Virus record (IMG/VR): IMGVR_UViG_3300008114_000046
Coordinates: 1-64,000 of that record
DNA: 64,000 nucleotides
Direction: 5' to 3' (one strand)
Source of the DNA: a virus
This document shows, piece by piece, positions 41,986 to 49,574 of this stretch (the first letter of the stretch is position 1; every line of letters starts with the position of its first letter). The position numbers and the translations under genes are program-made. The notes beneath the pieces are model-generated. The model was not told the origin of the DNA, did no database searches, and saw nothing but the letters and a program-made list of their open reading frames with translations.

Positions 41986-42155
41986 TAATAATCTTCTTCA
42001 ATTAAATCAAACAAACCGCTTTTGGTTCGAGAACGAAGAGCTGAACGAATTCGTTTCTCTAAAAGCTTTTGGCCATGAGTTTCGTAGTGGTGGTCTTCGT
42101 AAAGATCATCGTCATGGCTATAGTACTTATTATTCCGCTTAATTGACTTGCTCAT
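41985..42155 (-). CDS. Hypothetical basic protein, 56 aa
   Basis: ATG 42155 opens 56 codons that overlap the upstream gene by 17 bp and end in TAATG with the downstream one. The protein is rich in Lys, Arg, His and Tyr (MSKSIKRNNKYYSHDDD; LLEKRIRSALRSRTKSG), with an acidic end (LFDLIEEDY). The overlaps on both sides argue that it is real. No family is recognised. Confidence 0.5.
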   Translation of the reverse strand: MSKSIKRNNKYYSHDDDLYEDHHYETHGQKLLEKRIRSALRSRTKSGLFDLIEEDY

Positions 42156-42564
42156 TGATTAACCCTGGAAATGCGAGGTTGACAACTTTGGTGGAGATAG
42201 TACGAGGTAGTTTCTTGTCTTTGACGGCAATCAATAGATTGGCATCACGCTTATCAATGGACTCAAGAAGACCAATGAAAAGCATTTCACGTTTCAATTG
42301 TGTAAGACCGGGTTGGTTTCCTTTAAGGTACATGTAAAGAGTACGAGCTTCTTGGTGAAGTCGACCTTCTACATCTAAGTACTCACATGGTTTAAATGGT
42401 GGAGCTCCTTCAGGAATTTCCCACTCGACACCTGGCACAAGAGCCAGTTCAAGAATATAACGAAGAGTTGATGAATCGTTGTCACGAAGATACTGAGCAC
42501 GATCTTCTATAACTTCGATCTTTGATGCTGTTTCTATAATTTGTGCAATTGTTTGTCTTGGCAT
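42139..42564 (-). CDS. Conserved T4-like phage protein, 141 aa
   Basis: I use ATG 42564 (MPRQTIAQIIETASK), 2 nt after the RNase H stop; the longer open frame to 42681 runs inside RNase H. The protein is mainly helical with DRAQYLRDNDSSTLRYILEL and WEIPEGAPPFKPCE, then VVNLAFPGL near the end. Homologues are found beside RNase H or clamp genes in T4-like marine phages. No enzyme motif is visible and the function is unknown to me. Confidence 0.65.
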   Translation of the reverse strand: MPRQTIAQIIETASKIEVIEDRAQYLRDNDSSTLRYILELALVPGVEWEIPEGAPPFKPCEYLDVEGRLHQEARTLYMYLKGNQPGLTQLKREMLFIGLLESIDKRDANLLIAVKDKKLPRTISTKVVNLAFPGLINEQVN

Positions 42565-42565
42565 A

Positions 42566-43417
42566 TTAAAACTCATTGATACTTTCGAGGAGGTTTTTGA
42601 GACGCTTTTCAATGAAGTAATTGAAAAGCTTGCTACGACCCTTGCCTGCCTGAGCTTCATACTCAACAAGCACTTGGTCACGTAGATTTTCTGGAATGAA
42701 GTTTAAATCAACAAGTTGTTGATTACGAAGGTAACCACGAAGCATGTTCTCATCGCAGAAGTCGCGAGGATCTTGGTTAAGCCATTCATCCAGTTTCTTT
42801 TGGCTAATTGGCTTTTGACGAGCGCCAACTACAAACGTGTTGTCAGCTGAAAGGAAGTTAGGAACACCATCACCAACGTCGCCACGAATGATATGCTCCT
42901 TCATGAAGCGATCAGGATCGTTAGTGGTACGCCACTTCTTCTGAACAGGATCGTATTGCTTGACATTCATGTAACGCTGCAGCTGAACAAAGTCCTTATC
43001 ACCGGACATGATCAGAATCTTTTCTGAGGTATTACCAAACTTATCGACTAGAGTACCAATGACATCATCGGCCTCGGCACCATCAATTTGAATAACGCGA
43101 TAAGGGAAGTATTCTTTGAGTTCCTCACGAACCTTGCCGAGTGTGTCAAAGATCTGAGTCCAGTTGAGCTCAGACTTCTCACGGTTCTTACGGCGATTGG
43201 CTTTATAGTAAGGAAAGATTTGACGACGCCAGTTGTTACCAGCATCGCATGCAATAATCATCTCACCGTATTCATTCTTAAACTTTTGGTTATATGAACG
43301 AATTGAATTGAGAATCATATGGCGAAGAAGATCTTCTTCAAGCTCGGTGTTTGTATGGTTACCAAGCTGAACCATCAGATTGGAAATCATCACCTGAGAC
43401 AAATCAACAATAATCAT
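42566..43417 (-). CDS. rnh: RNase H, 5'-3' exonuclease (FEN family)
   Basis: A 283-residue protein. It starts MIIVDLSQVMISN (first metal-binding Asp), then IIACDAGNNWRRQIFPYYKA, VIQIDGAEADDVIGTL (acidic cluster) and ILIMSGDKDFVQLQ (second acidic site), as in T4 RNase H. It removes RNA primers from Okazaki fragments with gp32 and the clamp. It is transcribed from a perfect sigma70 promoter inside the gene upstream. Confidence 0.9.
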   Translation of the reverse strand: MIIVDLSQVMISNLMVQLGNHTNTELEEDLLRHMILNSIRSYNQKFKNEYGEMIIACDAGNNWRRQIFPYYKANRRKNREKSELNWTQIFDTLGKVREELKEYFPYRVIQIDGAEADDVIGTLVDKFGNTSEKILIMSGDKDFVQLQRYMNVKQYDPVQKKWRTTNDPDRFMKEHIIRGDVGDGVPNFLSADNTFVVGARQKPISQKKLDEWLNQDPRDFCDENMLRGYLRNQQLVDLNFIPENLRDQVLVEYEAQAGKGRSKLFNYFIEKRLKNLLESINEF

Positions 43418-43423
43418 AATATA

Positions 43424-43777
43424 TTACTCTTCATCCTTGTTGGGAAATTTGTATGTGTATGCAACCGTATTATCTTCATTATAACTAAAATCAAAAATAT
43501 TGTCAACCATAGAATGAAAAGGATGTTCAAGGCGATATTGTCTGCTAATCATCGCCTTGATGGATTCCATTACCATAGCAACATCTTTGATATAATCGTC
43601 CGAGTTGATGTCAAGTCCATAAGACCCAAACATATGAATGAGATCTGGAATGACGTCATTCAGTACACCATCAACATGGTCTTTACGATTCTGCGTAACC
43701 TGATCTGCAATTTCTTCTACTGATTGCGGAGGAGATTCACGTTTGAATCCAGGAAAGAGAACGATGTTATCTGTCAC
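43424..43777 (-). CDS. Conserved hypothetical protein, 117 aa
   Basis: The sequence begins MTDNIVLFPGFKRESPPQS; the middle is helical (VLNDVIPDLIHMFGSYGLDI; DYIKDVAMVMESIKAMIS). The end (MVDNIFDFSYNEDN) is encoded by the DNA that also holds the rnh promoter. It overlaps the 364-aa gene by 4 bp. T4-like marine phages have similar proteins here; function is unknown. Confidence 0.6.
   Translation of the reverse strand: MTDNIVLFPGFKRESPPQSVEEIADQVTQNRKDHVDGVLNDVIPDLIHMFGSYGLDINSDDYIKDVAMVMESIKAMISRQYRLEHPFHSMVDNIFDFSYNEDNTVAYTYKFPNKDEE
43478..43506 (-). promoter_or_regulatory. Perfect sigma70-type promoter inside a coding region
   Basis: TTGACA at 43506-43501, 17 nt, TATAAT at 43483-43478 on the minus strand: both boxes are exact consensus. 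It lies near the 3' end of the 117-aa gene and would start RNA near 43471, about 55 nt before rnh. Confidence 0.75.
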
Positions 43778-44868
43778 TTAACTACCCTTAGCAGAATACA
43801 TTCTTGATTGAGTCGACCATTAGGCTTGCTTTCCGCTGTCTTTATATTTGACATAAACGACCTCAGTCCAACCTTGCCTACTGACAAGAGACCCGTCAGG
43901 GATTCTTCTGGCTTTCGTAGAGTCTTCGACGTACTGGATTCGACATCCCATCCAGTAAGAGTCGTTCCCTTGACTTGAATACCCGCAGGTCCCACCGCTA
44001 GGTACTGAGTCAGTTTGCGATATTTGGTGTTGTACACCCATAGCTGTTGACATCCAATAATTTCTGCCGGATGTACCGACACAATCTTCAGTGAAGGTTC
44101 TTCCTTCTGGTACTTCAGGCTTTTGACCAGATCAACGGCCGACTTGACCTTCTTCTCTCTTGGCTTACGAACCTTTACTACCTTTTTATTATTTAGGTAT
44201 CTTTCGATGTCAGCGAAGAAATTATTCCAAAAATTTAACCAAAACTTTTGACGCTTGCCAAATGCTTCCTTAACCTGTTCATCATTAGAACGAATCTCAT
44301 CCCATTGTGGACGATAGTAGTCAGAAACAATGTTTAGGATTTGAGGATTAAGTTCCTTGGCCTGACAGAAGTTATACATGGAGAAGTCTTTGCCATCCAT
44401 GACAAGATCAATTTCTTCTTCAAGATTCGTGATAATGATATTGGCCTTATCACGAACACGTGCTTGAATATCAACAACCGGCTTAGGTGCTTCTTCGACT
44501 TCGTCTACTACCTGCTTGCCAGCTTGAATTAGATCACGTACGCTATTCTTGAAGTACTCCACATTCTTTTCTGGTAGTTCATTACCATTCGAAAGAATAC
44601 GAGCAACACTACCAAGAGTCTTAGAGATCTTCCACTTAGGAAGCTTCCGAATGAAAGCAATATCACTCTTGGTATAGTTCTTCTTCATGTAGTCAAAGAA
44701 CCATTCACGAGCATCATCATCGTTGCCCATGTAGTTGTACCAATTCAGAGCGTCTGTAAAGCTACCAACAACAATTGGTTCTGGTCCATAGTGCTTGTCA
44801 TCGATCGATTTGATCGTTGCACGTGACTTTTGCTTTGGTTTAGCTTTGGTCTTAATACTGATAGCCAT
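43774..44868 (-). CDS. Conserved T4-like phage protein, 364 aa
   Basis: The N-terminus is basic (KTKAKPKQKSRATIKSIDD), followed by helical segments (SFTDALNWYNYMGNDDDARE; FWLNFWNNFFADIERYLN) and a beta-rich C-terminal third (CQQLWVYNTKYRKLTQYLAV). Homologues with this arrangement occur in T4-like cyanophages as hypothetical proteins. The C-terminal region would suit a nucleic-acid-binding fold, but there is no motif to prove it. It is the first gene after the promoter at 44894-44922. Confidence 0.6.
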   Translation of the reverse strand: MAISIKTKAKPKQKSRATIKSIDDKHYGPEPIVVGSFTDALNWYNYMGNDDDAREWFFDYMKKNYTKSDIAFIRKLPKWKISKTLGSVARILSNGNELPEKNVEYFKNSVRDLIQAGKQVVDEVEEAPKPVVDIQARVRDKANIIITNLEEEIDLVMDGKDFSMYNFCQAKELNPQILNIVSDYYRPQWDEIRSNDEQVKEAFGKRQKFWLNFWNNFFADIERYLNNKKVVKVRKPREKKVKSAVDLVKSLKYQKEEPSLKIVSVHPAEIIGCQQLWVYNTKYRKLTQYLAVGPAGIQVKGTTLTGWDVESSTSKTLRKPEESLTGLLSVGKVGLRSFMSNIKTAESKPNGRLNQECILLRVVK

Positions 44869-44893
44869 AGTTTTCCTCTTTGATTATAGATTA

Positions 44894-44922
44894 AATCTAC
44901 ATCAATTTCAAAAAAATGTCAA
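44894..44922 (-). promoter_or_regulatory. Early promoter TTGACA-17-TAGATT
   Basis: TTGACA at 44922-44917, 17-nt spacer, TAGATT at 44899-44894 on the minus strand. The stop codon TGA of the gmhA-like gene is part of the -35 box. Confidence 0.65.
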
Positions 44923-45512
44923 CCACTAATTTCTGTGCGCAAATATTTTGCAATCATATGCATGATCGCTTGGTGCACATCTTCAGCGGCTTCGTATTCT
45001 TGAATGTCAACATGGAGAGAAATGTCTGCAAGCTGAGCACATTTGTTATCACGTGAAAATCCTGTCAGAGCAATAGTTTTTACTTTTAGCTTCTTTGCAG
45101 TCTCAATTGCCTTGACAACATTAGGAGAGTTACCACTCGATGAGATGGCTACAAGCACATCGCCTTCTTGACCAAGTGCTTCGAGTTGGAATGAATATAC
45201 ATCATCATAACTAATATCATTGGAGATGGCAGTCATGAGAGGAATATTAGCAGCCAACGAGATCACTCGTGGTCTCATGCCACCCTTCTTACATCCCTTG
45301 GTATAATCACATGCCCAGTGCTGAGCAATCGCAGCAGAAGCACCATTACCAATCGTATAGATGTTATTACGATAATTTGAAATACTCGTTAACCGAATAA
45401 GTTCAGCGGCCTTTTTAAATTCGTCATGATCGATACTGGCAAACCCAATATTAATCAGGCCTAGATGATCGAATATGATATCAGTCTCTATAGACAACTC
45501 TTGCTCCTTCAT
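44919..45512 (-). CDS. gmhA: Sedoheptulose-7-phosphate isomerase GmhA-like (SIS domain)
   Basis: A 197-residue SIS-domain protein. IYTIGNGASAAIAQHWACDY and LVAISSSGNSPNVVKAIETA are the two SIS sugar-phosphate-binding motifs. The late YEAAEDVHQAIMHMIAKYL carries the Glu and His used by GmhA for isomerisation to D-glycero-D-manno-heptose-7-phosphate. Length is normal for GmhA (192 aa). It overlaps the heptose kinase gene by 32 bp and forms one cassette with it, so heptose synthesis for LPS or another surface glycan is likely. Confidence 0.85.
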   Translation of the reverse strand: MKEQELSIETDIIFDHLGLINIGFASIDHDEFKKAAELIRLTSISNYRNNIYTIGNGASAAIAQHWACDYTKGCKKGGMRPRVISLAANIPLMTAISNDISYDDVYSFQLEALGQEGDVLVAISSSGNSPNVVKAIETAKKLKVKTIALTGFSRDNKCAQLADISLHVDIQEYEAAEDVHQAIMHMIAKYLRTEISG

Positions 45513-46431
45513 GTGAAATACCTACGTCAAGGCAAGTATGATCTGAGAATTCTTGGCGAATCTTACTCTTGGCATCTGTGAGTGCCAGCATATAACCACC
45601 ACCGCCTGCACCAAGCAATTTAGCTCCAAGTGCGCCGGCTTGTTGGCATCGATCGTACATACTATCTATCTCTTCAGAAGAGATGCCTTCAGTTATTTGT
45701 TTCTTTAATATCCACGCAGCATTAAGCAAGCGACCATAATCATTGATATCTACCTGCTGAGTGCCTTGCATCCTTGCCATGTCGGCAAGTTGGCGAATGA
45801 CAAACGTCTTGGCTTCAAAGTTGATGTTATCCAAGATCTTTGCGGCATGGTGTTCTACATTAGTAGGAATCAAAATCATATAGTTCTCAATTGCATTTGA
45901 GTCTAAACGTTTGACATCTACACGGCCATTGCCAAGTTCATTAGCATACTCAATGTAGTTCATACCACCAAATGCAGATGCAAACTGGTCCTGCATACCA
46001 ATCTTCCAACCACAGAGATCGATCTCGATATGACACGCAGTTTTAGCAATAGTATATGGATTGACGTATTCATAACCAAGATAGGCAGATAATGCCTTGA
46101 CAAGAGCACAAGTAAAAGCAGACGATCCACCAAGACCGTTGCCGATCGTGGGAATGTCTGCGAATGATGTGATCTCGATGTTGGATTTGATTCCAAAGAA
46201 TTTCAAAGCATTCCGAACGATTTCATTCTGAATGTCTTCTACGTCGGTAACACATTCTAACTTTGAATATGTTACCTTAATATGATCGTGAGGAGTATGC
46301 ATGACTGCTACATAGACATACTTGTCGATAGCAGTCGAGATAGTTGCTCCACCCCATTGGGCAAAGTGGGTGGGGATATCACTACCCCCACCGAAGAACG
46401 ATACTCTAAGAGGCGCTTTTGCCAAGATCAC
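45481..46431 (-). CDS. hddA: Heptose-7-phosphate kinase, GHMP family (HddA-like)
   Basis: A 316-residue GHMP kinase. The N-terminal motif is LAKAPLRVSFFGGGSDIPTH, the ATP loop is IGNGLGGSSAFTCALVKALS, and the C-terminal glycine motif is GAKLLGAGGGGYML. Among GHMP kinases this pattern fits D-glycero-alpha-D-manno-heptose-7-phosphate kinase. It is flanked by the isomerase and a glycosyltransferase. A matching nucleotidyltransferase (hddC) is not in this window, so the host enzyme may be used. Confidence 0.82.
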   Translation of the reverse strand: MILAKAPLRVSFFGGGSDIPTHFAQWGGATISTAIDKYVYVAVMHTPHDHIKVTYSKLECVTDVEDIQNEIVRNALKFFGIKSNIEITSFADIPTIGNGLGGSSAFTCALVKALSAYLGYEYVNPYTIAKTACHIEIDLCGWKIGMQDQFASAFGGMNYIEYANELGNGRVDVKRLDSNAIENYMILIPTNVEHHAAKILDNINFEAKTFVIRQLADMARMQGTQQVDINDYGRLLNAAWILKKQITEGISSEEIDSMYDRCQQAGALGAKLLGAGGGGYMLALTDAKSKIRQEFSDHTCLDVGISHEGARVVYRD

Positions 46432-47388
46432 TGTGTTGTTCCTTCAATGATGCAATCAGACCCTTCCACTTAGGCATAATTGATTCCCAAGAGAATCGAG
46501 TATCAGCATATGCCTTGATGAATGTAAGAAGGTTTGTCAAGTCGTTATTCTGTACGTTTTCAATAGCATACATTAGAGTATGAGCAAAGATGTTGGCATG
46601 AAGATTCATGTCTTCATGATCGCCATCATACTGTACAGTCAAACCAGCAGAGGTATCAGTCAATGCAGAGAAGTTAGGATGAACTGCCAAACAACCAGCA
46701 GACATTGCTTCAATCAATGAGCGGCAAGACGTCTCTGGCCAGATACATGGATACGCAAAGATGTGAGCCTTTTGATATGCTGCACGTACTGTTTCCTGAT
46801 CTGCCCAACCGTGATAGTTGATTTGTGGATGGTCTCTCATTTTCTGGAAGAGTGGTTCATATTGAGCATCACGCCCTTCCCAGTTCTTACCATAGATACC
46901 AAACGAGCTAAAGACATCTAGTTCGATGTTTGGATACTTTTCTGCGAGAGCGCAAAAAACAGGAACCAGAATCTCCAATCCGCGATGAGGTGTGGATGTA
47001 TAAATGAGGCGTATCTTGTCCTTTGGCTTCTCAACGAGTGGGATAGGTTCGACACCTGTTTCAATAACGCACGATTGATGGCTATATGGAATTCCAAGAT
47101 AGTCGCGATATTGCTGATATTGCCAGTTAGAGCTGAAGACCAACTTGTGGAAGCGATCTCGAGAAGCTGGATCTTTGAGGTGTTCAGCTTCCGGATCGAG
47201 AGGTAGGTCGTGAAGATGATAGATTCTAATTCGCTCTGAATCAAGTTCGCGGACGCGAGCAGTGATAATTTGGACGCCATCGAGTTCATCACGTGTAAGT
47301 CGGTGGAAGAGATTCCGGGTGGTAAGTTCTGTTCCACCATTCGACTCCTTGTTCAGTTCATTCAATTCAATTAGGTCTTGGTTATTCA
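46406..47388 (-). CDS. Glycosyltransferase (GT-B, family 1/4-like)
   Basis: The start is placed at ATG 47388 (MNNQDLIELN) because GGAGAA lies 5 nt upstream; upstream ATGs fall inside the phosphatase gene. The 327-residue protein has a GT-B pattern: NGGTELTTRNLF near the N-terminus, LIYTSTPHRGLEIL, FSSFGIYG, and the donor-binding motif PCIWPETSCRSLIEAMSAGC with its Glu residues at about 235-255. It would add a sugar, plausibly heptose, to a surface glycan or to DNA. Overlaps with both neighbours show one operon. Confidence 0.8.
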
Positions 47389-47723
47389 TTATGTTCTCCG
47401 CGAATTTCATAATCTGCAATATGGAAGAATTGCCGATCACTAAGCGCTTTGTCATCAATCCATACATCATAGGAAGGCTTTCCTAGACGGACTTCATGAA
47501 ACTTGCAGCCCCAGTCATTTAGTTGTTTGTTTGTAAGTTCGGTCCAGTCGATTCCCGACCCTGAACCACGGGCCGTCCAATAGATAATGGTATGGCCTTG
47601 ATCGTATAGTCTATTTATTGCTTCAATTCTATGGCGCAATGGGCTGGAATGTTCATACATGTGTTTGCCACTCACATATGGTGTCAGACAAATAGTCTGG
47701 TCAATATCTACCATGTAAATCAT
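47382..47723 (-). CDS. HAD-like phosphatase of the sugar cassette
   Basis: A 113-residue HAD-superfamily protein. It has MVDIDQTIC (nucleophile D-x-D), YDQGHTIIYWTARGSG (motif II), and YDVWIDDKALSD (motif IV acidic pair). Small HADs like this accompany sugar-phosphate genes, and here it could remove the 7-phosphate of heptose, the GmhB role. It is not a classical GmhB, since the zinc-binding cysteines are missing. It overlaps its neighbours by 4-7 bp. Confidence 0.7.
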   Translation of the reverse strand: MIYMVDIDQTICLTPYVSGKHMYEHSSPLRHRIEAINRLYDQGHTIIYWTARGSGSGIDWTELTNKQLNDWGCKFHEVRLGKPSYDVWIDDKALSDRQFFHIADYEIRGEHNE

Positions 47724-48016
47724 GATTCTTTAGTAAATCCAATGACCGAGTCATAGCGGAATGAACGCCATCCTTGGTTCTCAAGATCCCATACTGCCAG
47801 AACATCTGGATTAGGAGTCTTCTTTTGTACTGCTTCTTCAAGATCAGTTTGTGCAGGAAGAAGATCTGGCTTCAGTGTGCAGACCATCCTGCGCTCTGTT
47901 CCATCCTTCTTCACAAAAAGCACTTCAACTACATCACTGAGTAGTGCTTGCTTGAGATAATCATTCCGCCAGGAAGTGTTGCTCTGGTCGGTTGTAGTAT
48001 TCAACGAGTCTGTCAT
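47720..48016 (-). CDS. Conserved small phage protein (SH3-like, DUF2693 type), 98 aa
   Basis: Start ATG 48016 has AGGTGG upstream; an earlier GTG is possible. The N-terminus is low complexity (DSLNTTTDQSNTSWRND). The rest reads as a small beta domain: VVEVLFVKKDGTERRMVCTL, then VLAVWDLENQGWRSFRYDSV. This domain is common in T4-like phages and similar to DUF2693. It overlaps the glutaredoxin gene by 56 bp and the HAD gene by 4 bp. Function is unknown. Confidence 0.6.
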   Translation of the reverse strand: MTDSLNTTTDQSNTSWRNDYLKQALLSDVVEVLFVKKDGTERRMVCTLKPDLLPAQTDLEEAVQKKTPNPDVLAVWDLENQGWRSFRYDSVIGFTKES

Positions 48017-48218
48017 AACCACCTACTTCTTCTCCATCAATAATAATAAAAGGAACTGTTCTCACGTTTGGAAAGATTTCCATAAACTCTTCACGAGTTA
48101 ATTCTGCACCAATCTTCATCTCTTGATAGGTGACACCTTTTGCAGAAAATAGATTTTTAGCCTGCACACAAAATGGACAATTGTCTTTAGTGTAGATAAT
48201 AACCTTATTCATCTGCAT
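47961..48218 (-). CDS. Glutaredoxin (NrdC-like)
   Basis: An 85-residue thioredoxin-fold protein. The active site is TKDNCPFCVQAK (CPFC) at about residues 14-17; the cis-Pro motif is RTVPFIIIDGEEVGGYDRL. It would reduce the ribonucleotide reductase encoded at 49.6-53.8 kb, as NrdC does in T4. Two starts are possible, ATG 48218 or the ATG two codons later; AGAGGA serves both. Confidence 0.88.
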   Translation of the reverse strand: MQMNKVIIYTKDNCPFCVQAKNLFSAKGVTYQEMKIGAELTREEFMEIFPNVRTVPFIIIDGEEVGGYDRLVEYYNRPEQHFLAE

Positions 48219-48471
48219 TCTTTCCTCTGTAAATGTTTGCTACATAACGAGGATCGCCCCATGCAGTATTTGCACGGACACGAATAAAGCGCATATTTGA
48301 ACTTGGTCCTGGAACGGTAACCCAAGGATTCTGACCTCTCTTCCAAGCCTTTAGCTTGTTCATTGCTTTCTCAAGAGGTGTCGTATCTCTACGCATTTCC
48401 TTTACACCAGCAACGATATTACGGCGCTGGCCTTTTGATACAACTGTTTTACGAGTTCTCTTCTTACCCAT
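48205..48471 (-). CDS. Hypothetical basic protein, 88 aa
   Basis: A very basic protein (MGKKRTRKTVVSKGQRRNIV; LEKAMNKLKAWKRGQNPWVT) with a more neutral C-terminus (AWGDPRYVANIYRGKNADE). It probably binds nucleic acid or ribosomes. It overlaps the glutaredoxin gene by 14 bp and lies 9 bp after a tiny, even more basic gene. The family is not recognised. Confidence 0.5.
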   Translation of the reverse strand: MGKKRTRKTVVSKGQRRNIVAGVKEMRRDTTPLEKAMNKLKAWKRGQNPWVTVPGPSSNMRFIRVRANTAWGDPRYVANIYRGKNADE

Positions 48472-48480
48472 TATATAACC

Positions 48481-48576
48481 TCACTTCTTGTTTTTACGAG
48501 CACCACGTGCTTTGCGCTTAGTTGAGCCGATTTTACGGCGACCCTTACGTGGTCTATTTTTTGCTGGATGTGGCAT
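48481..48576 (-). CDS. Tiny Arg/Lys-rich protein, 31 aa
   Basis: ATG 48576 with AGAAGGTGA upstream opens 31 codons. The product (PHPAKNRPRKGRRKIGSTKR plus a KARGARKNKK tail) is over 45% Lys/Arg, like ribosomal proteins or a DNA-condensing peptide. It is the first gene behind the promoter at 48595-48623. Equally small, equally basic genes occur at this spot in T4-like marine phages. Confidence 0.55.
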   Translation of the reverse strand: MPHPAKNRPRKGRRKIGSTKRKARGARKNKK

Positions 48577-48593
48577 ATCACTTCACCTTCTTA

Positions 48594-48980
48594 TTATATA
48601 ACATTCTTCTCAATTAATGTCAACTCATTTTCTCTATCAATATACTTATACTCTACTTTTGTTGGGTTCCAAGCTTCAATGGCTTGAAATACATCTTGAA
48701 TATTCAGAGTACTACATGTATAGACGTCCAATTGAGCAAGTGCTGGTTCGCACTCGTCCCAAACATGAAGAGCAATATGACTAGTTTCAATGATGGTTAC
48801 TGCAGTCAAGCCACGGTTACCAACCATATCTGAATAGACCGAATAAGGTCCCATCAGAATCTTCATATCAATAGCTTCCACAAGGTTTTTCATCCATGCT
48901 TCAATAGCAGTCGTGCACTGTGGAGGATTACTTAATTCTGCTCTTACAATTAAGTGCTTATGTTCTAGTACTTTGCCCAC
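48594..48980 (-). CDS. speD: S-adenosylmethionine decarboxylase (SpeD/SpeH-like)
   Basis: A 128-residue protein of the small bacterial/archaeal AdoMet decarboxylase class. MGKVLEHKHLIVRAE opens the fold. The processing and active-site region reads IETSHIALHVWDECEPALAQ then LDVYTCS, supplying the Ser that becomes pyruvoyl, the His and the Cys. The usual Glu just before the Ser is Thr here. The product is decarboxylated AdoMet for spermidine synthesis, useful for DNA packing. Similar genes occur in cyanophages. The stop overlaps the -10 region of the promoter for the downstream genes. Confidence 0.8.
   Translation of the reverse strand: MGKVLEHKHLIVRAELSNPPQCTTAIEAWMKNLVEAIDMKILMGPYSVYSDMVGNRGLTAVTIIETSHIALHVWDECEPALAQLDVYTCSTLNIQDVFQAIEAWNPTKVEYKYIDRENELTLIEKNVI
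48595..48623 (-). promoter_or_regulatory. Early promoter TTGACA-17-TATATA(AT)
   Basis: TTGACA at 48623-48618, 17-nt spacer, TATATA at 48600-48595 extending to TATATAAT on the minus strand. It serves the basic protein, glutaredoxin and sugar genes downstream. Confidence 0.7.
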
Positions 48981-48981
48981 C

Positions 48982-49422
48982 TCATAAAGTCTCCTGTTTG
49001 GGGTTAAAAAGTAAAGCCTTCACATGGCTTGCTTGAATCTTACAACTTACCCAAGTATTATAGTAGTTTGGATCTAATATTGCATCGTAATCAAAGATGT
49101 ATTTTGTTTCAAAGTAATTACATTCACCACGGGATTTACATAGACGGAGAATAGTTCTTTTGAAATTCTCTTTGCCGAGCTTTTCAATGTCCTCTTTTAG
49201 AGCAGAAGAAGACCCGTAATAGGAATCCCAATCGGACTCTACTCGGATCTTCTTACGTTTGCCTTTGACAGTCTTGTATCCAGCTTTTGTGAGATACTTG
49301 CGACCTATGTATTTTTTACCATTGGTCAAGTTTTCAATGAGATATACGAAGCCGTACCATTCATCGTCGTGAGTAAACTCTTTGTCTTCGTATAACCAAC
49401 CCATAAATCTATTCCATAACAA
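48982..49422 (-). CDS. GIY-YIG family endonuclease
   Basis: A 146-residue protein. The N-terminal motif EWYGFVYLIENLTNGKKYIG, followed by RKYL, is the GIY-YIG arrangement (FVYLI/YIGRK). Next comes DWDSYYGSSSALKEDIEKLG and the conserved Glu in CNYFETKYIFDYD. Such enzymes in T4-like phages are free-standing homing (Seg-like) nucleases or small repair nucleases. Start could be 49422 or the ATG at 49404, which has a better purine stretch (GGAATAG). It lies between nrdB and speD, in a nucleotide-metabolism region often invaded by homing genes. Confidence 0.75.
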   Translation of the reverse strand: MLWNRFMGWLYEDKEFTHDDEWYGFVYLIENLTNGKKYIGRKYLTKAGYKTVKGKRKKIRVESDWDSYYGSSSALKEDIEKLGKENFKRTILRLCKSRGECNYFETKYIFDYDAILDPNYYNTWVSCKIQASHVKALLFNPKQETL

Positions 49423-49430
49423 GCGGAAAG

Positions 49431-49442
49431 ATTTATTTATTC
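49431..49442 (-). promoter_or_regulatory. Late-promoter-like element (GAATAAATAAAT)
   Basis: Same string as at 5806 and 20491, about 10-20 nt before the endonuclease start. It includes the Glu-stop end of the zinc-ribbon gene, so it is weak evidence by itself. Confidence 0.3.
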
Positions 49443-49574
49443 ATCTTCTTCGTCATCAAAAAGATCTTCAATATCAAGTTCTTCAGAACAAAAGGGACAA
49501 TAAACTGGTTTTATAGTACTGTCCGTGATGATTTTAAATTCCTCATCGCATGAGGGGCAGGTTATCCAATCCAT
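49437..49574 (-). CDS. Tiny zinc-ribbon protein, 45 aa
   Basis: ATG 49574 overlaps the NrdB stop and opens 45 codons. It has two CxxC knuckles, TCPSCDEEFK and YCPFCSEELD, 21 residues apart between the first cysteines, followed by an acidic tail (EDLFDDEEDE). This is a minimal zinc ribbon, likely a protein- or nucleic-acid-binding regulator. Translation is coupled to nrdB. Confidence 0.7.
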   Translation of the reverse strand: MDWITCPSCDEEFKIITDSTIKPVYCPFCSEELDIEDLFDDEEDE

